DNA from: Dillenia suffruticosa
Lineage: Eukaryota > Streptophyta > Magnoliopsida > Dilleniales > Dilleniaceae
DNA length: 64,000 nucleotides
Assembly: GCA_033439265.1 (NCBI GenBank)
Contig: JAVTVX010000031.1
Coordinates: 15,227,001 to 15,291,000 of the forward strand
Direction of reading: 5' to 3'
In this document: positions 42,598 through 54,667 of the stretch, in pieces
Position numbering within the stretch: the first letter of the stretch is position 1
How the letters are laid out: each line of letters starts with the position of its first letter
The notes under the pieces: generated by a model
Databases searched by the model: none
Told to the model about the DNA's origin: nothing
What the model saw: the letters and a program-made list of their open reading frames with translations, nothing else
Position numbers and translations under genes: made by a program

Positions 42598-43589
42598 CCC
42601 GAGAGTATAACTGTAGAAATGATTTTGATCTCATATTCATGAAAATTCACTCTGCAATATACAATGTTCAAAAGCATTGTCACTTGGCTCTTCATAGCTA
42701 GGCGTCTGCCTTCAAATAACCTGTTACTAGTAATGTTTTTCTCTGTATCGAATGTCTGGTGGGCGAAGAGTTAAATCTCCAACTCTTGCTTCAACTCCAT
42801 GGAAAATTTGGAAAAGTGGACTGCACTAACATTATTGCGAGATTAAATGATGGGAATCATATAAAATAAGTTCAAATCATGTGGATACTGATATAGAAAG
42901 ATGAATTCAACAACAAAAACGAAATAAAAGTATGTTCACAGTTAATTACAGGATTCTACGCTGATAATAAACTTGTTTCATAAAAACCCAGCAAGGTATA
43001 TCTTATTGACTTGTTTCAAATAATGTACGGAAAAGTTTTGGCCATATTCTTAATTTTGCTTTATCAGACTTCATGATTGAAAACAATACGTTCTTAGGAT
43101 TTTCTAGTCATTTGCTTCCATCAGTGATCACCTGAAAGTTGGTAATTTGCGAGCCTCACTTGTGATGTCTCTTGGAATGTCAATGCTTTTCTTCTTTCAA
43201 GTAATGTTGGCACAAGCACAAGTAGAGCTTTAATTAATTTTATAATATGAAAAAAAAAACGCATTTCCGTTAATCTAATAAAGTCCCATACCTTATATTA
43301 ATACATAGGAGTTGCTACCATGAAAATCAACTTAGAGATAGAAAAAGAAGACATTGAAAGGAAACTAGGGTTGCTTAATTTTCAAATATTTCCATTAGGG
43401 AACAGAAAACAATGGCTTGGATGAATAATTTCTTGCGCCAAATTGAGTCAAACATCTGCGAATTGCTATGGCCAATCCTTTCAATGGTCAGTCTTCCTCT
43501 TCAATCCAACTAGGGGATTGTGAAGGAGACAAAATGAACATCGTCCCAAAATGAGGTCCGAGTTCAGCATGGCATCCCTTATCTGGAAC
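42598..43589 (+). other. Spacer in the CRK graveyard
   Basis: No gene was recognised and no clear repeat boundaries were found. Confidence 0.4.
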
Positions 43590-44241
43590 ATTTCTGCAGA
43601 AACAACACGGCTAACTCCCCCATTAACAAGCTAATCTCAATGTCTTATGCCTATTCAGACGTCCCAGCATCGCAGATCCAGATCGTTTTATTCAACTTCA
43701 ACCCTGCTACTAATTGTATTTTCATAAGCCCCAATTGGCCTCCTTTAAAGCTTTTTCTTTTTATAGACATGGTATCTAAAAATTTTACTTTAGTGATGGC
43801 ATTGCATACAAGCATTAAATTTTAGAACCCGTGTGTTTCTCTTGATGTTTAGATCCCGAAAGGAAAGCACAATTGGATTGGCCAATGCGTAATCAAATAA
43901 TCGAAGGAATAGCTTGTGGCATTCTTTATCTTCATGAAGATTCTTGCCTCAGAATCCTTCACCGTGATTTCAAAGCTGGCAATGTTTTGTTAGACAAAGA
44001 AAAGAGACCAAAAATATTGGATTTTGGCATGGCAAAGATCTTTGTAGTGACAGAATACCAAGTAAATACGAACCGAATTGTTGGCAATTTGTTAGTGAAC
44101 ATTTGATTAGATCAAGCATTGGACATCATAATCAGCAGCTACAGGTTGAATTTCATAGAATGCTGTTACTTTGCTTGTTGTCATGCTTACAATTGTTTTG
44201 CAGTGGTTATATGGCTCACGAGGACGTAATGCAATGTGTTG
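43590..44241 (+). pseudogene. CRK remnant: start of DUF26 exon joined to kinase exon 5
   Basis: 43590-43700 resembles CRK-C exon 1 ([10 protein letters not shown]-type stretch, then a jump to the YSD region), so most of the DUF26 region is deleted. The membrane and early kinase exons are absent. 43853-44096 is a nearly clean kinase exon 5: [10 protein letters not shown], then [13 protein letters not shown] and LDFGMAKIF, after an acceptor TGTTTAG. HRD and DFG are still present. It is followed by an intron and the start of exon 6 (SGYMAHE-like) that breaks off at about 44241, where the copia-type sequence begins. The closest relative by eye is CRK-C. Non-functional. Confidence 0.8.
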
Positions 44242-44740
44242 GTTTTTTTTTTTTTTTTATTTGATGGAAACAAAGTGTCAAAGGAACAAAAATAACAAAA
44301 AATTTTTAGATTGTAAAAGGCATTGTTCCTGAAAATCATGTCTTCACATGATTTTGTAACTGATTTTTTATTTTTTACTTTTAGCATATTTTCCATTAGC
44401 TATCAGCAAAGTTTCAGTCAAATCAACATCGTTGTCAGCAACATATTAGCATCTTCTGCAGCAGCAGCTCCTCAGGTAATGCATTCAACACTCCTTAGCT
44501 CTGGAGCTGCATACTCCAAGCCTTTTTCTCAAAAACTCATACCTAGCTTTAGGAAGTGGCTTGGTTAAGATGTCAGCACTCTGATTTTCTATTTTGCAGT
44601 AGATCAATTGAATTTTTCTTTCTTTTTGTACCTCTCTCAAAAAATAAAATTTCAAACTTGAAATGTTTTGTTTTGTCATGAAACACTAGATATTTTGCTA
44701 TTGAAATTGTTGCTCTATTGTCCACAGATATTTGTGTGTG
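44242..44740 (-). mobile_element. Ty1-copia fossil, 3' end, minus strand
   Basis: On the - strand 44485-44679 encodes the end of a copia RNase H domain (FYFLREVQKERKIQLIYCK, then ADILTKPLPKARYEFLRKRL). LTR-like sequence starting TGTTGAATGC follows toward lower coordinates, up to the break in the CRK remnant at 44241. Only the 3' end remains. The element is incomplete and appears old. Confidence 0.7.
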
Positions 44741-46350
44741 GTGGGTGTCAATCCAACCAAAAATAAAAATACCTACTTTGCTAAAGATGAGTCTAAGGTG
44801 AGCAGAGTCGTATTCACAGAGATTGGTGGATTTATCTTTTTTAAGAAAAATAAAAATATGAGGGATTTGAGAAATTATCTAAATTAACAAAACAAATAAA
44901 ATTAACTAAAACAAGAAAATTAAATATTATCAATTAATAGAGAAAATATCAATGAAAAGAATTTCTAGCCAAAGAAATTATTTCTATCTTGATTTCATTT
45001 GATTGATTATCGATCTACTTAAAGATTTCAACAACCATAGATAAATTAGTTATATTCGTTTAACAAACGCCGAACAACGAATCTCTTCTTACTTTATCGA
45101 TAATTAAGATAAACTCTTTAACTATTTCTTTAACGACAAGATAACCCTAGAGAACTTCTTAGAATTTAAAGTTTCGATAGTATTAAGATTGAGAGAGAGC
45201 CAATTCTAAGTGACAAACACACAACTTGATTGTTGAGATTAGATTATTTAATTTCATAACATAAATGTCATTCATCATTTTATTAAAACTAACAAATAAT
45301 TACGGAATTATCGTTTTAATTAGTTGTAGATTATTTTAGAATTATTAAACATTGGTCACTATTCAATAAATCCTATAAAATTATAATTCATAAAGTGCAT
45401 GAATTAAATAAATACCTATGATATATTAAATTAATATGTCCAAAAAGATCTCACAATCATTGAAAATCAAGATTTCAATAAATCTTCAATTAAAAAAATA
45501 AATTAAAAACGAAGCATAAAAAGGAAAACTCACTAAATGAATTTATTGATATTCAAAAGAATATGCTACAAGAAGAAAGATGCTTTCCGGGCTACTTCTT
45601 TTTCTCTCTAGCATGTGTCTCTTTTTCAAGTCCAAAAGCAAGAAAAAGTACCTCTCCCTATGGCTGCTAGCTGCAGCCCTTTTGGGACTGCACACCTCCA
45701 AGTGCCTCCTCAAAAACAATGTACTCCCTTTATATAGAGACAAATTTCCTATTTGCAAAATGTAAATCTTTCTAATTCTAGATAACTACTAAATAAATAA
45801 AAATAAAGTAAAAAGTAAACTCCCTAAAAGATAATATTTTAAAAGATTTACATTTTCAAAATTATTTTCCTAAATATTAGGAATTGAATAAAAATCTTTA
45901 AAATCTTCAATATCTCTAATTCCATCCCAATTTTCTCTTGAATATGCAATTGTAAAAGAAAATTTTGTTGTAGTAAATTTTCAAAATCTTCTCGCATTGT
46001 CTCTTGTAATCAACGTGTCTACGTGCCAATAAAAGAGTATTACTGTCCAATTTTTCATCATTTACATAATTACTCTAATTTACCTCATTTTTCTTCACTT
46101 TCCTTAAGAAACTTTCTCCATTAATCATAATATGTCAAATGTCATAAAATATAAATATTAGTATAATATTTATTCAAAAATAAAAGCGATGGAAGAAGAT
46201 TTGGAGTTAATGAGATCCAACCATACTTTAAAAATTGGTTTAACTTCTACTGGGGCGTAAAGTTATTGAGAACTAGTAAATTCTCAAACGAAACGTAAGA
46301 GTCGAATGGTAATAAAAGTTTACATTCAATAAAAGAGTATTAATTATGAG
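44741..46350 (+). other. Non-coding, repeat-like AT-rich DNA
   Basis: 44790-45960 has the look of dispersed plant repeat DNA (GAGTCGTATTCACAGAGATTGG near 44804, then AT-rich sequence), which I have seen associated with LTR elements but cannot classify. The short frame at 45580-45765 overlaps an antisense one and shows no family signal. Confidence 0.35.
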
Positions 46351-46359
46351 AAAACATTT

Positions 46360-48960
46360 TTCTGACAGTGAGATTGACCTCTTTTCACATATTTTTGGCA
46401 ATAATGGTCCATTTAGATTTAAAATTATGTTAGATAGACATAAAGACTTTCTTTCTTAGTTGAGAATTTGAAGAAGAAATCTATATGGCACAACCAAAGG
46501 GTTTTGTCATTAAAGGACAGAAAAACAAAGTATATAAATTGAGTAAATCAATTTGTGATTTTAAATAGTTTTTTAGACAATGCTATTTGAGATTTCACAG
46601 ATGTGTGATCTCTTACGAATCATGATAGACAAAGACCATTGTGTCCATATTAAGAAATCCGATGACAAATTTGTAATTTTAACCTTATATGTTGAGAACA
46701 TATTGTTAGCCGTGAATGATAAAGAGTATGTCTTTCAGATCTTGAAATGGTTGTCCTCCAGTCTTGAGATGAAAGATATGGGTGAGACAGATTGAGAATT
46801 AAAACACATAAAGATTATTCCAAAATATTACTAGAATTATATCAAGGATCCTACATTATAAAGACCCTAGAATAATGCAAATTGAAAACTACAAATTCAT
46901 TAATATTCCTGTGACTATTGTTAAAGTGAAACATATGCCTTAAAAATACTCCTAAAGAATAGATGAAATGTCCAGAGTACATTATTCTAGTACAATTGAA
47001 AGCTTGAAATACATTATGTTATGTACTCGTCCCGACATTTGTTATACTACGGGTTTGCTCAGCAGGTACCTGTCCAATTTAGGAAGAGTGATTCGATTGT
47101 TGTGAAAAGAATGTTAGGATACCTAAACATAACTGTAGATTATTTCATTTGTTATTGTGGAAAAGATATTGTATTGAAAAGTTGATTGGGGGATGATTTA
47201 AATGAGAGAAAATCGATATCTGATTATATTTACTTGCTCAATAATAGTGCTATCTCATTAAGGAGTAAGAAATAAAAATGTGTATCACTTTTCACAATGG
47301 AAGCAGAATTTGTAGCATGCTTTTCCGTAGTTTAGAAAAAAGTTTGGTTAAGTAGATTTTTACAATATTTGTTAGTAGTAAACAATTCAATAAGAGATTG
47401 ACGATCCATTGTAACAATAAATTAGCTGTTGTTTACGTTAGAGATTCCAAATATAATTGCAAAACCAAATATAGATACAAATATCAATCTTGTCAGAGAT
47501 ATGACTGAAAAGAGGGAAACAACACTAAAGTATATGTCTGCGCATTTGATGGTGACTGGTTATTTTACGAATCCAATACCTAGAGACTGTTTGTGAGACA
47601 TGTTAAATCTGTTGGTTTGTGTGAGTCATAATAGTATTTGTGATTTTGATGGTGATTATAATCATATACATAATATATGTTATAATACTTATATTTATTG
47701 ACATTTGAGTTTCGTTTTTGTGTTCAAAATTCTTATGTCTACGTTTGAAGATATGTCAAATAAGTTTTTTGACGATTACCTCTCACACATGATCAATCGT
47801 CTCTAATATTTGTGTGATACGTAGAGATGAAATAATGTTAATTTGTGGTGGATTAATATACTTGTCGCCTTAATTAGATACTAAAATGAGATTACCGGTT
47901 GAGTACACATATATGGTAATCGAAATGGATTTCCCACAATCCATTAAATTTGTCTAATTGCCAGGTATGAGTTTTTCTTGATATTTGAGAACTTGTAAGA
48001 AGGGAAACTCAAGTCAAGTGTTGTACACATTTGGACTAAGACTTATATGATACATTAATCTTAGAAAAGAAGACATACGCTTTTAGATAGGAAGAAAGAG
48101 TATTGTAACACGTACTTCATACTACGTGTGTTTATGTGACCACATAAATAATGAGATAGTATATCTCTCTTCATCTCATTATGTGAGATCTAGAGATTCA
48201 TATTCAACATCAATTTATACCATTAGAACTTTTATCTGTCTCTTAAAATTTTATTTTGATATTATTACATTAGCATGTTACCAAAAAACTATAATTCATT
48301 TGATTTGACAGTGCTTGTCTAGGAAAACAGTTAAGATAAAGTTGAAATTTAGTATTGTGAAAGGAAAACTGTCTTTGATTAATAAATTATTCTATATTCA
48401 CAAATTGGTCAATTATGTCTATGACTTAGTGTTTAAAGACGTAATTGTGAATACATGATTGAAGTTGAGTCAAATATGCTCTTATATTGTTTTGAAAGAT
48501 AAGAGATACGTTGATTGTGTCGAGTAAAAAAAGTTTGGGTATAGTGAGATACGATGTCCTCATCACCACATTGATATTGAGCAGCTATATGTCATTAACT
48601 GGTGTATAGTTCTAAAACTCTTAGTACTCTAGTGGGTCACATGATCCACTTGCCAGTATGAAATTGGTGTTCGATTGTAATGATCATGCTGTATATGAGG
48701 GCATTCTCGCAGGTCACACGATCCACTTGCTAGTATGAAATTGGTATTCGATTGTAATGATCACACTGTGCGTGAGTTTAGCCCTCATGTACGAGTGGGC
48801 GATATTGAAAAATAAGTGTGGTTCACCATGAGGGCAAACCCACAAACCTATTCAAATTTAAATTTAAAATTTGGATGAGAAGTTAAAGGAGGGTGGGAAT
48901 GGTTGTTTTGATATCCACCCATAACTTCCCTTTTTTGTAAAAAAAAAAAAAGAAAAGGCT
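46360..48960 (+). mobile_element. Ty1-copia fossil (RT-RNase H to 3' LTR start), plus strand
   Basis: Fragments of a copia polyprotein can be read in order: MAQPKGFVIKGQ and YKLSKSICDFK (RT), a YVENILLA-like site near 46690 where YVDDxLLA is usual, MKDMGET, then RNase H pieces (MEAEFVACF near 47298, NPIP near 47566). About 1.2 kb further on, a polypurine-like GAGTGGGCGATATTG (48796-48810) marks the likely 3' LTR start. The frame is broken in several places and the 5' half is missing. Old and inactive. The right end is cut by another LTR at 48966. Confidence 0.75.
48635..48788 (+). repeat. Two-copy tandem repeat, 77-bp period
   Basis: GGTCACAyGATCCACTTGC starts at 48635 and again at 48712. 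The following 55 bp also match closely. It lies just upstream of the copia polypurine tract. Confidence 0.85.
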
Positions 48961-48965
48961 CCCTC

Positions 48966-51585
48966 TGTAACAGCCCGCTTTCCAGACGTCGCACCCCCTA
49001 TCAAAGGATATAAACATGTAAATGCAGAAACAATCAACCTAATTAAAATGCGACGTCTAAACTCACGATAATCGCACTCCTTGTTGTGATAACTTGGAAG
49101 AAGATTTATATTAAAAGAAAATAAATCGCTTGTTCTTTTCAAATAAAATCACGGCAAGGTCTCCCCTATTTAGTAACTATTTAGCCATCTTGGGTAATCT
49201 GATAAAAATTAATATAACACTTCTATTATCAAACAAGATGGCATCAATGGCCCTTCTGGCCGCCCAGCATAACATAGTATAGTATATGAACACCATATCC
49301 ACAAAACTATATACAATATGTTTTCATGTGTCAAAACTATATATGTTTACAGGAATACATCCCAAACTACTAACAAGAAAATAAATAATTACATGCTTAA
49401 AAAAAATAAAAGGGGTTCACGATAGAGAGGGATCTAAATCCCTCAACTCAAATGCCTTTATCCTGGGCTTCTCTCTCGTCTCCCAGATCACCTGAAAATG
49501 AGGATATCGGGGTCAGTATAAGCTAAGCAAGTACATAGGGAGCCAATAGCAAGCAATACAAGCAGCAGACATAAGAATATTAATATCACTATATAAAAAT
49601 TAGAATCATATCAAAGTATACCAAGAATGCACATTAACCCAAAAAGACAATCGCAATTGTCACATTTAAAACCATTATACTTTTTTCATCTTCATTGTTC
49701 CAATTTAATTTGATATTTAAAGGAAAGAATGGAGTATCGAACCAAACTAGTGTATGAGGATCTGAAAACCAAGTCAAAAAGTCGGTATTCTTAAATAAAA
49801 TCTAGATTTTTTTAGGTTAGATACCTCAAACACTTCACCTGTTTCTAATTCCACCCTCACAGGGAGAAGAGATATATTTATAGTTTCTCAAGTTTCGCCC
49901 GCAAGCTTCGCCCGCAGGCTTCGCAAAGCTTTCGGAACCCCACATGCCATCTGTACTCTGTAAGCTTCGCCCGCAGGTTTTGTCGTAATATCACTTTCTC
50001 TTCATATTACTTCATATTCATATGAGTGATAATTATAAAGATTCCAATTCATCACAACGATCACATAAGATTCGTAGTAAGATTCAGTACCAATTGTACA
50101 AAATATGCTATATTAAACAATGTTAAGCCCAAATTTAATAATATAACTTGCACAATTATAGAAAAACTATCATAACTTCTTTTGCAAAGATCGGATTGAG
50201 ACGATTCCAATAGCCATTTAAAGATAAGATATAAAGCTACAATATTTATATTCAGAGTTTAACCTAAGTCAATCTAGAAGGTAGTCAACAATCAAGGCAA
50301 AGTTCAACGTAAAAACAGACTGAAACAAAGTTTTCTGCAAAAAATGTGACATTTTAATAATTCACCAAAAATTCATTTCTCAATGAAACCTTTCTAAATA
50401 TATGTCATTTTAAAGCTATGGAAGTTTAGTTTCTTATAAAGAAAATCTCATTCAATTTGCAGTTCTACAGATAAAGATATTTAACAAGGAATGGAGCATG
50501 GTCATGCTATAAATAGAACAATCTTTCTGCAGGGATCATGCTACTTTAAAAATTCACCAAAAATCCAATTCTTCTTGACACTTTTTGAATCTTATGCCAT
50601 TTTAAAGTTACAGAAGTCTAGTTTCGTTAGGAGAAAACTGTACTCAATTTGGAGTTGTGTAGAAAAAATTATAGATCAAATACTGAACTATGGATAGATT
50701 GTCCAGCATACCAACTCTCTAGGGTTTCATTCAAGGACGAAGTTCTTTTTCCCTAATTCATTTCCTTCATGTTCCAACAACACAATTACATCAAAAAATA
50801 TGTTCTACAGGATTAATGGGTATCAATTTAACAAAGACATGCAAGGTACTTGCCTCAAAGTTGCAATCTTTTTTTCTATTTTCCTTCCTTTCCTCTCCAA
50901 ACTTCCTTTGAATTTCTAGCTTGTTCCTAGGTATTTTACGCTTCCTTTTACTTCCCAAAGGCTAGGGTTACCATATGCATCGATGAAGGTGTGTTATTTC
51001 TAGTTTAAAGGGTAGTTTTAATGGAGGTTGGGGTGAGTTTTTGGAGGAAGAAGATGAAATCCGAAAATGAACATTTTGAAAGAAGAAAGTTAAGTTTTTT
51101 TGAATTTTTTCTCCATCCTTACCTCTCTACCTAAGTGGAATGTGGGGCCCAAGTATGGTGAGGTGTCAAAGCTAAGAGTGTCATATGTTGGGTAATGGTG
51201 TGCCATGGTGTCCAAATGATTTTTATGTTATTTTCTCATATTTCTTATTCTTTTTCTTTTTCTTTTCCATTTTTTTCTTTTCTTTTCTTTTTCTTTTTCT
51301 TTTGTGGGTCCCACACCAAACTCCAATTCGGTTCTCTTGTTGCATTCTTTTCTGATCATTTTTATTCACCAATATGTTCCACAATCTATGCTAAGTTCAA
51401 TATGCCCGATCTTTATTTAGAATCATAAACATAAAAATCAAAACATGTATCGCAAATGCATCCAAAATCACAATACATCCAATTTATCACAATGCGATGC
51501 AGAAAAATTTGAGTGCGTTAAAAAAAAACACAAAAATGTAAATGCAAACGCATACTTTCATATTTACTTGAAACGGAATCTTACA
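48966..51585 (-). mobile_element. Probable Ty3-gypsy (Del/Tekay-type) solo LTR, 2.6 kb, minus orientation
   Basis: The left end is TGTAACAGCCCG and the right end is CGGAATCTTACA, giving TG...CA termini and an imperfect terminal inverted repeat. The flanks CCCTC (48961-48965) and TCCTC (51586-51590) match at 4 of 5 bases as a possible target duplication. On the - strand the block near 51100-51180 reads TTTGACACCTCACCATACTTGG, and near 49510-49540 a CTTAGCTTATACTGACC...TTTTCAGGTGA segment, which parallels the 3' part of the LTR at 15261-18458. No coding region is attached. It appears to have inserted into the copia 3' LTR region. Confidence 0.55.
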
Positions 51586-51590
51586 TCCTC

Positions 51591-52295
51591 TCTTCCGTTC
51601 TCTCTCCCAACTTGTTGTTTTCAAAGTGAATTTTGAACACAAGAGAAGTAGTATATTTTGTATAATGTGAAAAAGAGAACATCTTCTCATCATCAAAGAT
51701 AGGGCTAGAGTTGATCATTTTTCTTCACTATGGCATTTCGATTGCGAACAATGGAGGGTGATCCAATCTTGTAATATTTTCTCGATCTAAAATACCCAAT
51801 CATTGAAAATAGTAAGTGATTTTAACCCAACTTGAGTACTAAAAGTTTCACACGTGAAATATGTTTATTAGTTTGATTTAAAACTTTCAACTTCCATGAA
51901 ATATACTTGAATCAATCCAAGGAAATGGGCATACAAGAACATTTTTAGAGTCAATGGCCTGATAAAACGATCACCTGCATAGCATAATTGGGATGAATGA
52001 GTCAAATGACAGTGATCTTGATCAATTTCCATGATCAACTTGTCCTAAGATTCAAAGATCAAGGATTAGAGCCAGAATTTGTTATGTAGATCAATAGATA
52101 AGGACTCTCGAGGTGATATGAGCAGATCCCTTTATTATATGCCACTGCCACCAAGCTTGGGAGGGTTTTTATGGAAGAGGAGAGAGCAATGCACATTGTG
52201 TTTCCCAATCATCTTTTGAGAGAGAGAGAGGGAGAGAGAGAGAGTTCAATGTTGGAAACCTACTCCATATATATCAATTTTGTCACCAGATGCAC
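51591..52295 (+). other. Spacer
   Basis: No gene was recognised. It may include the continuation of the interrupted copia LTR. A GA-rich tract lies at 52215-52245. Confidence 0.35.
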
Positions 52296-52306
52296 AAGGA
52301 GACACT

Positions 52307-52491
52307 ACCAAAGGTTTGTTGGCGTAGTGGGAAGAGTTTTGCGTCCCTTAACCAAGTGTTCGGATTTAAACCTTCTTAGGAACGGAAAAAACTATTTTGG
52401 GAGACCTCCTCCTCAATTGAGACCCAATTGTCAGGACAACCCGGATTAGTTATGGTGAAGTTCCGGATATCAAGGTCAGGGACAAAAAAAA
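52307..52491 (+). mobile_element. tRNA-derived SINE with perfect 11-bp TSD
   Basis: It starts ACCAAAGGTTTGTTGGCGTAG and has a box A region TTGGCGTAGTGGGAAGAG and box B GTTCGGATTTAAACC about 30-35 bp apart, then a short body and an A tail. It is flanked by the identical 11-bp AAGGAGACACT at 52296-52306 and 52492-52502. At 185 bp it is an ordinary plant SINE length. The perfect target duplication implies a fairly recent insertion. A LINE partner such as the one at 54610-60710 would have supplied the machinery, but the pairing is unknown. Confidence 0.88.
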
Positions 52492-52502
52492 AAGGAGACA
52501 CT

Positions 52503-54343
52503 GAAAACCAATGTCAAGTTTAGAGTCAAGGTCTCACCCAATAAACCCTATTGCCCCACGGGCTTAAGCACAACAAGAGACCCTAAAGGCCCAACAACAC
52601 TAAAAGCCCAAAACATTGATATTTTTATGTTTTTATTTTTTGTTTTTTGTTTTTTTTTTATTTAATGATCGGTATCTAGAAATCTAATTAATTTAGTTCA
52701 AAAAATTATAAGATCTAATTTATAAATTGATTATCGTAATATCTACTTTTTATTTTGAGTTTAAAATTTTGATAAAAAGAGTTTAGTGGTATGCCACCAA
52801 TTTCATATATAGTTGATATTACTATTTTTATGTGGTTTCCATATTTGTGGTTAAATTAGGGAGTTTACCTCGAACTATGTATAAATAGTATTTTCCTATT
52901 GCTGCTCCAATTTAAAGTTTCAGAATATTGGCCTCTTTCCCAACACAGGCCGAAGTCTGAACCTTTTTTTTGTTACAGTGAGATTTAAACCCAAGATCAC
53001 CGGATTGAGGGAGAGAGATTGTGACAACTAGGTTGTCCTCTTGGAGACACCGAAGTTTGAATCAGTTTGTCATTAATTAGTACTCTTTGTCTGGGATAAT
53101 TCAAGTGATAGAATCTTTCCACTTTCATTCTTCTTTTCCTAATTCGATCTTATTTGATTGTATCTCATTGTACCAAAAAAAATTAATTAGTACTAAATTA
53201 GTTATAGAAGCCATTATTCTCAGCACTTTTTCTATAACATTGGAAGTGCTTTCAATTGAATAAGCTAAAAGAAGTTTATTAAACCCCCCCCCCCCGGGGC
53301 CAAAAAAAAGACTGTTTTCATAACTTAGAATTTTCAATCTCCTCTCTTCCTTCTGTTAGGCCGTGGACTCCTTTATAAATCGAAAGAAAAAAATAAAGTT
53401 TTTGGGATGCCAAAATCATAGATAAATTTTGAAATCTCAGAAAAATAAATATGGAATTTGAATTGGCAATAGTTTAAGGTTATACGTATCCTAAACTATG
53501 AGCTAAACCATAATTTTTTCATAACTTTGTATTTATTCAATCCTACTATGTTGATGTTGCCCATAATGGAAGGATTTTCAAATCCTGTGTGAACAACTCT
53601 ACAAAGTATATGGAAGGAATTGAACTATAAATTGCAGAGTAAAGAGGTTGAGAACCAAAAGCTAAAAAAAAAAATAATAATAATAATAATAAGAGACTTG
53701 GACCTGGGGTTTGAGACACCTATTCTAATAACTTTTGAACTCTTTTAATTCAATTCCAAGTGTGTAACTTAGGACCAATTCCATTTCTACATAATTCCAA
53801 TACACCCAGCAAAATATGGTCAAGTCTCATTGCGTAGAAATTGGATTGACTAAATTGACTAAACTAGGAGTGTTCTAACAGAATTCATCATCAAGATGGC
53901 CCTAGTCGGCGTGAAAAGAAATCAAAGAAAAAGTATAATCGAAAAAAAAAAAAAAGAGCATTTCCTTACTTTCGGAAAAATCAAATAAATTTAGGATTAG
54001 TTTCAACACTCGTTAAGAAATCAATTATCTAGAATACGAAATTGGATGTAATAAAATTTTAATAGTTATTATAAACATATAATAATATTAGATAAAATAA
54101 TTGAATATAAGTCTTATACTATATTAAAAAAAAATTGAATATAAATATGTTACCACACGAGAGAGGAAAGAAATATAAAATATGAAAATCCAATATTTCA
54201 TTATTTTAATGAATTATTACAATAATTTAACTTTATATAAAAAAAAACTCATCCTTAAAAATATAGAAATATAAAATTATAAATACAATAATATAAAAAT
54301 TAAAAAAAAAATAAATATTTTTAAAATCAAATCAATAAAAAAA
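52503..54343 (+). other. AT-rich spacer with small retroelement pieces
   Basis: No gene was recognised. It contains the short insertion at 53085-53181, a C/G homopolymer patch at 53286-53300, an AAT microsatellite near 53674-53692, and a very AT-rich stretch from 54040 to 54340. Confidence 0.4.
53085..53181 (+). mobile_element. 5'-truncated SINE/LINE-tail insertion with 13-bp TSD
   Basis: A 97-bp insert ends in TTGTACC followed by an A run. It is flanked by identical ATTAATTAGTACT copies at 53072-53084 and 53182-53194. The TTGTATCTCATTGTACC tail is typical of plant LINE/SINE 3' ends. It lacks a tRNA head, so it is 5' truncated. Confidence 0.7.
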
Positions 54344-54502
54344 TTGTTAGTGAACATTTGATTATATCAAGCATGGGACATCACAATCAGCGGCTACATG
54401 TTGAATTTCATGGAATGTTGCCCGTTTGCTTGTTGTCATGCTTGTAATTGCTTAGCAGTGGTTATATGGCTCCAGGAGTACGTAATGCATGATATTGGTG
54501 GC
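54344..54502 (+). pseudogene. Second copy of the CRK remnant end (duplicate of 44090-44241)
   Basis: TTGTTAGTGAACATTTGATT at the start, then intron 5 and the start of exon 6 (SGYMAPG-like), match 44090-44241 at roughly 88% by hand count, in the same orientation. Both share a derived change in the GYMAPEY region (CGTAATGCA where intact genes have ATGCAATGC), so they descend from one already damaged copy. Nothing upstream or downstream of this stretch is kept here. Confidence 0.75.
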
Positions 54503-54667
54503 GGACCTAGCAGCGGGCACGCGTTGTAAAATCCTGTTTCATTGTAGTACACATGGATTAGCACATAATGAGATAAAAGTACTGTGAACTAGGTATATTT
54601 ATAAACTCTTTTTTTTTTTTTTTGGTTTACAAGAAAGCCCAAAGCGGGCCCAAAGGAGACAAGGAGA

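Noticed and set aside
45543-45765. Overlapping sense/antisense small ORFs
   Set aside because: No homology, and composition matches the surrounding repeat-like DNA.
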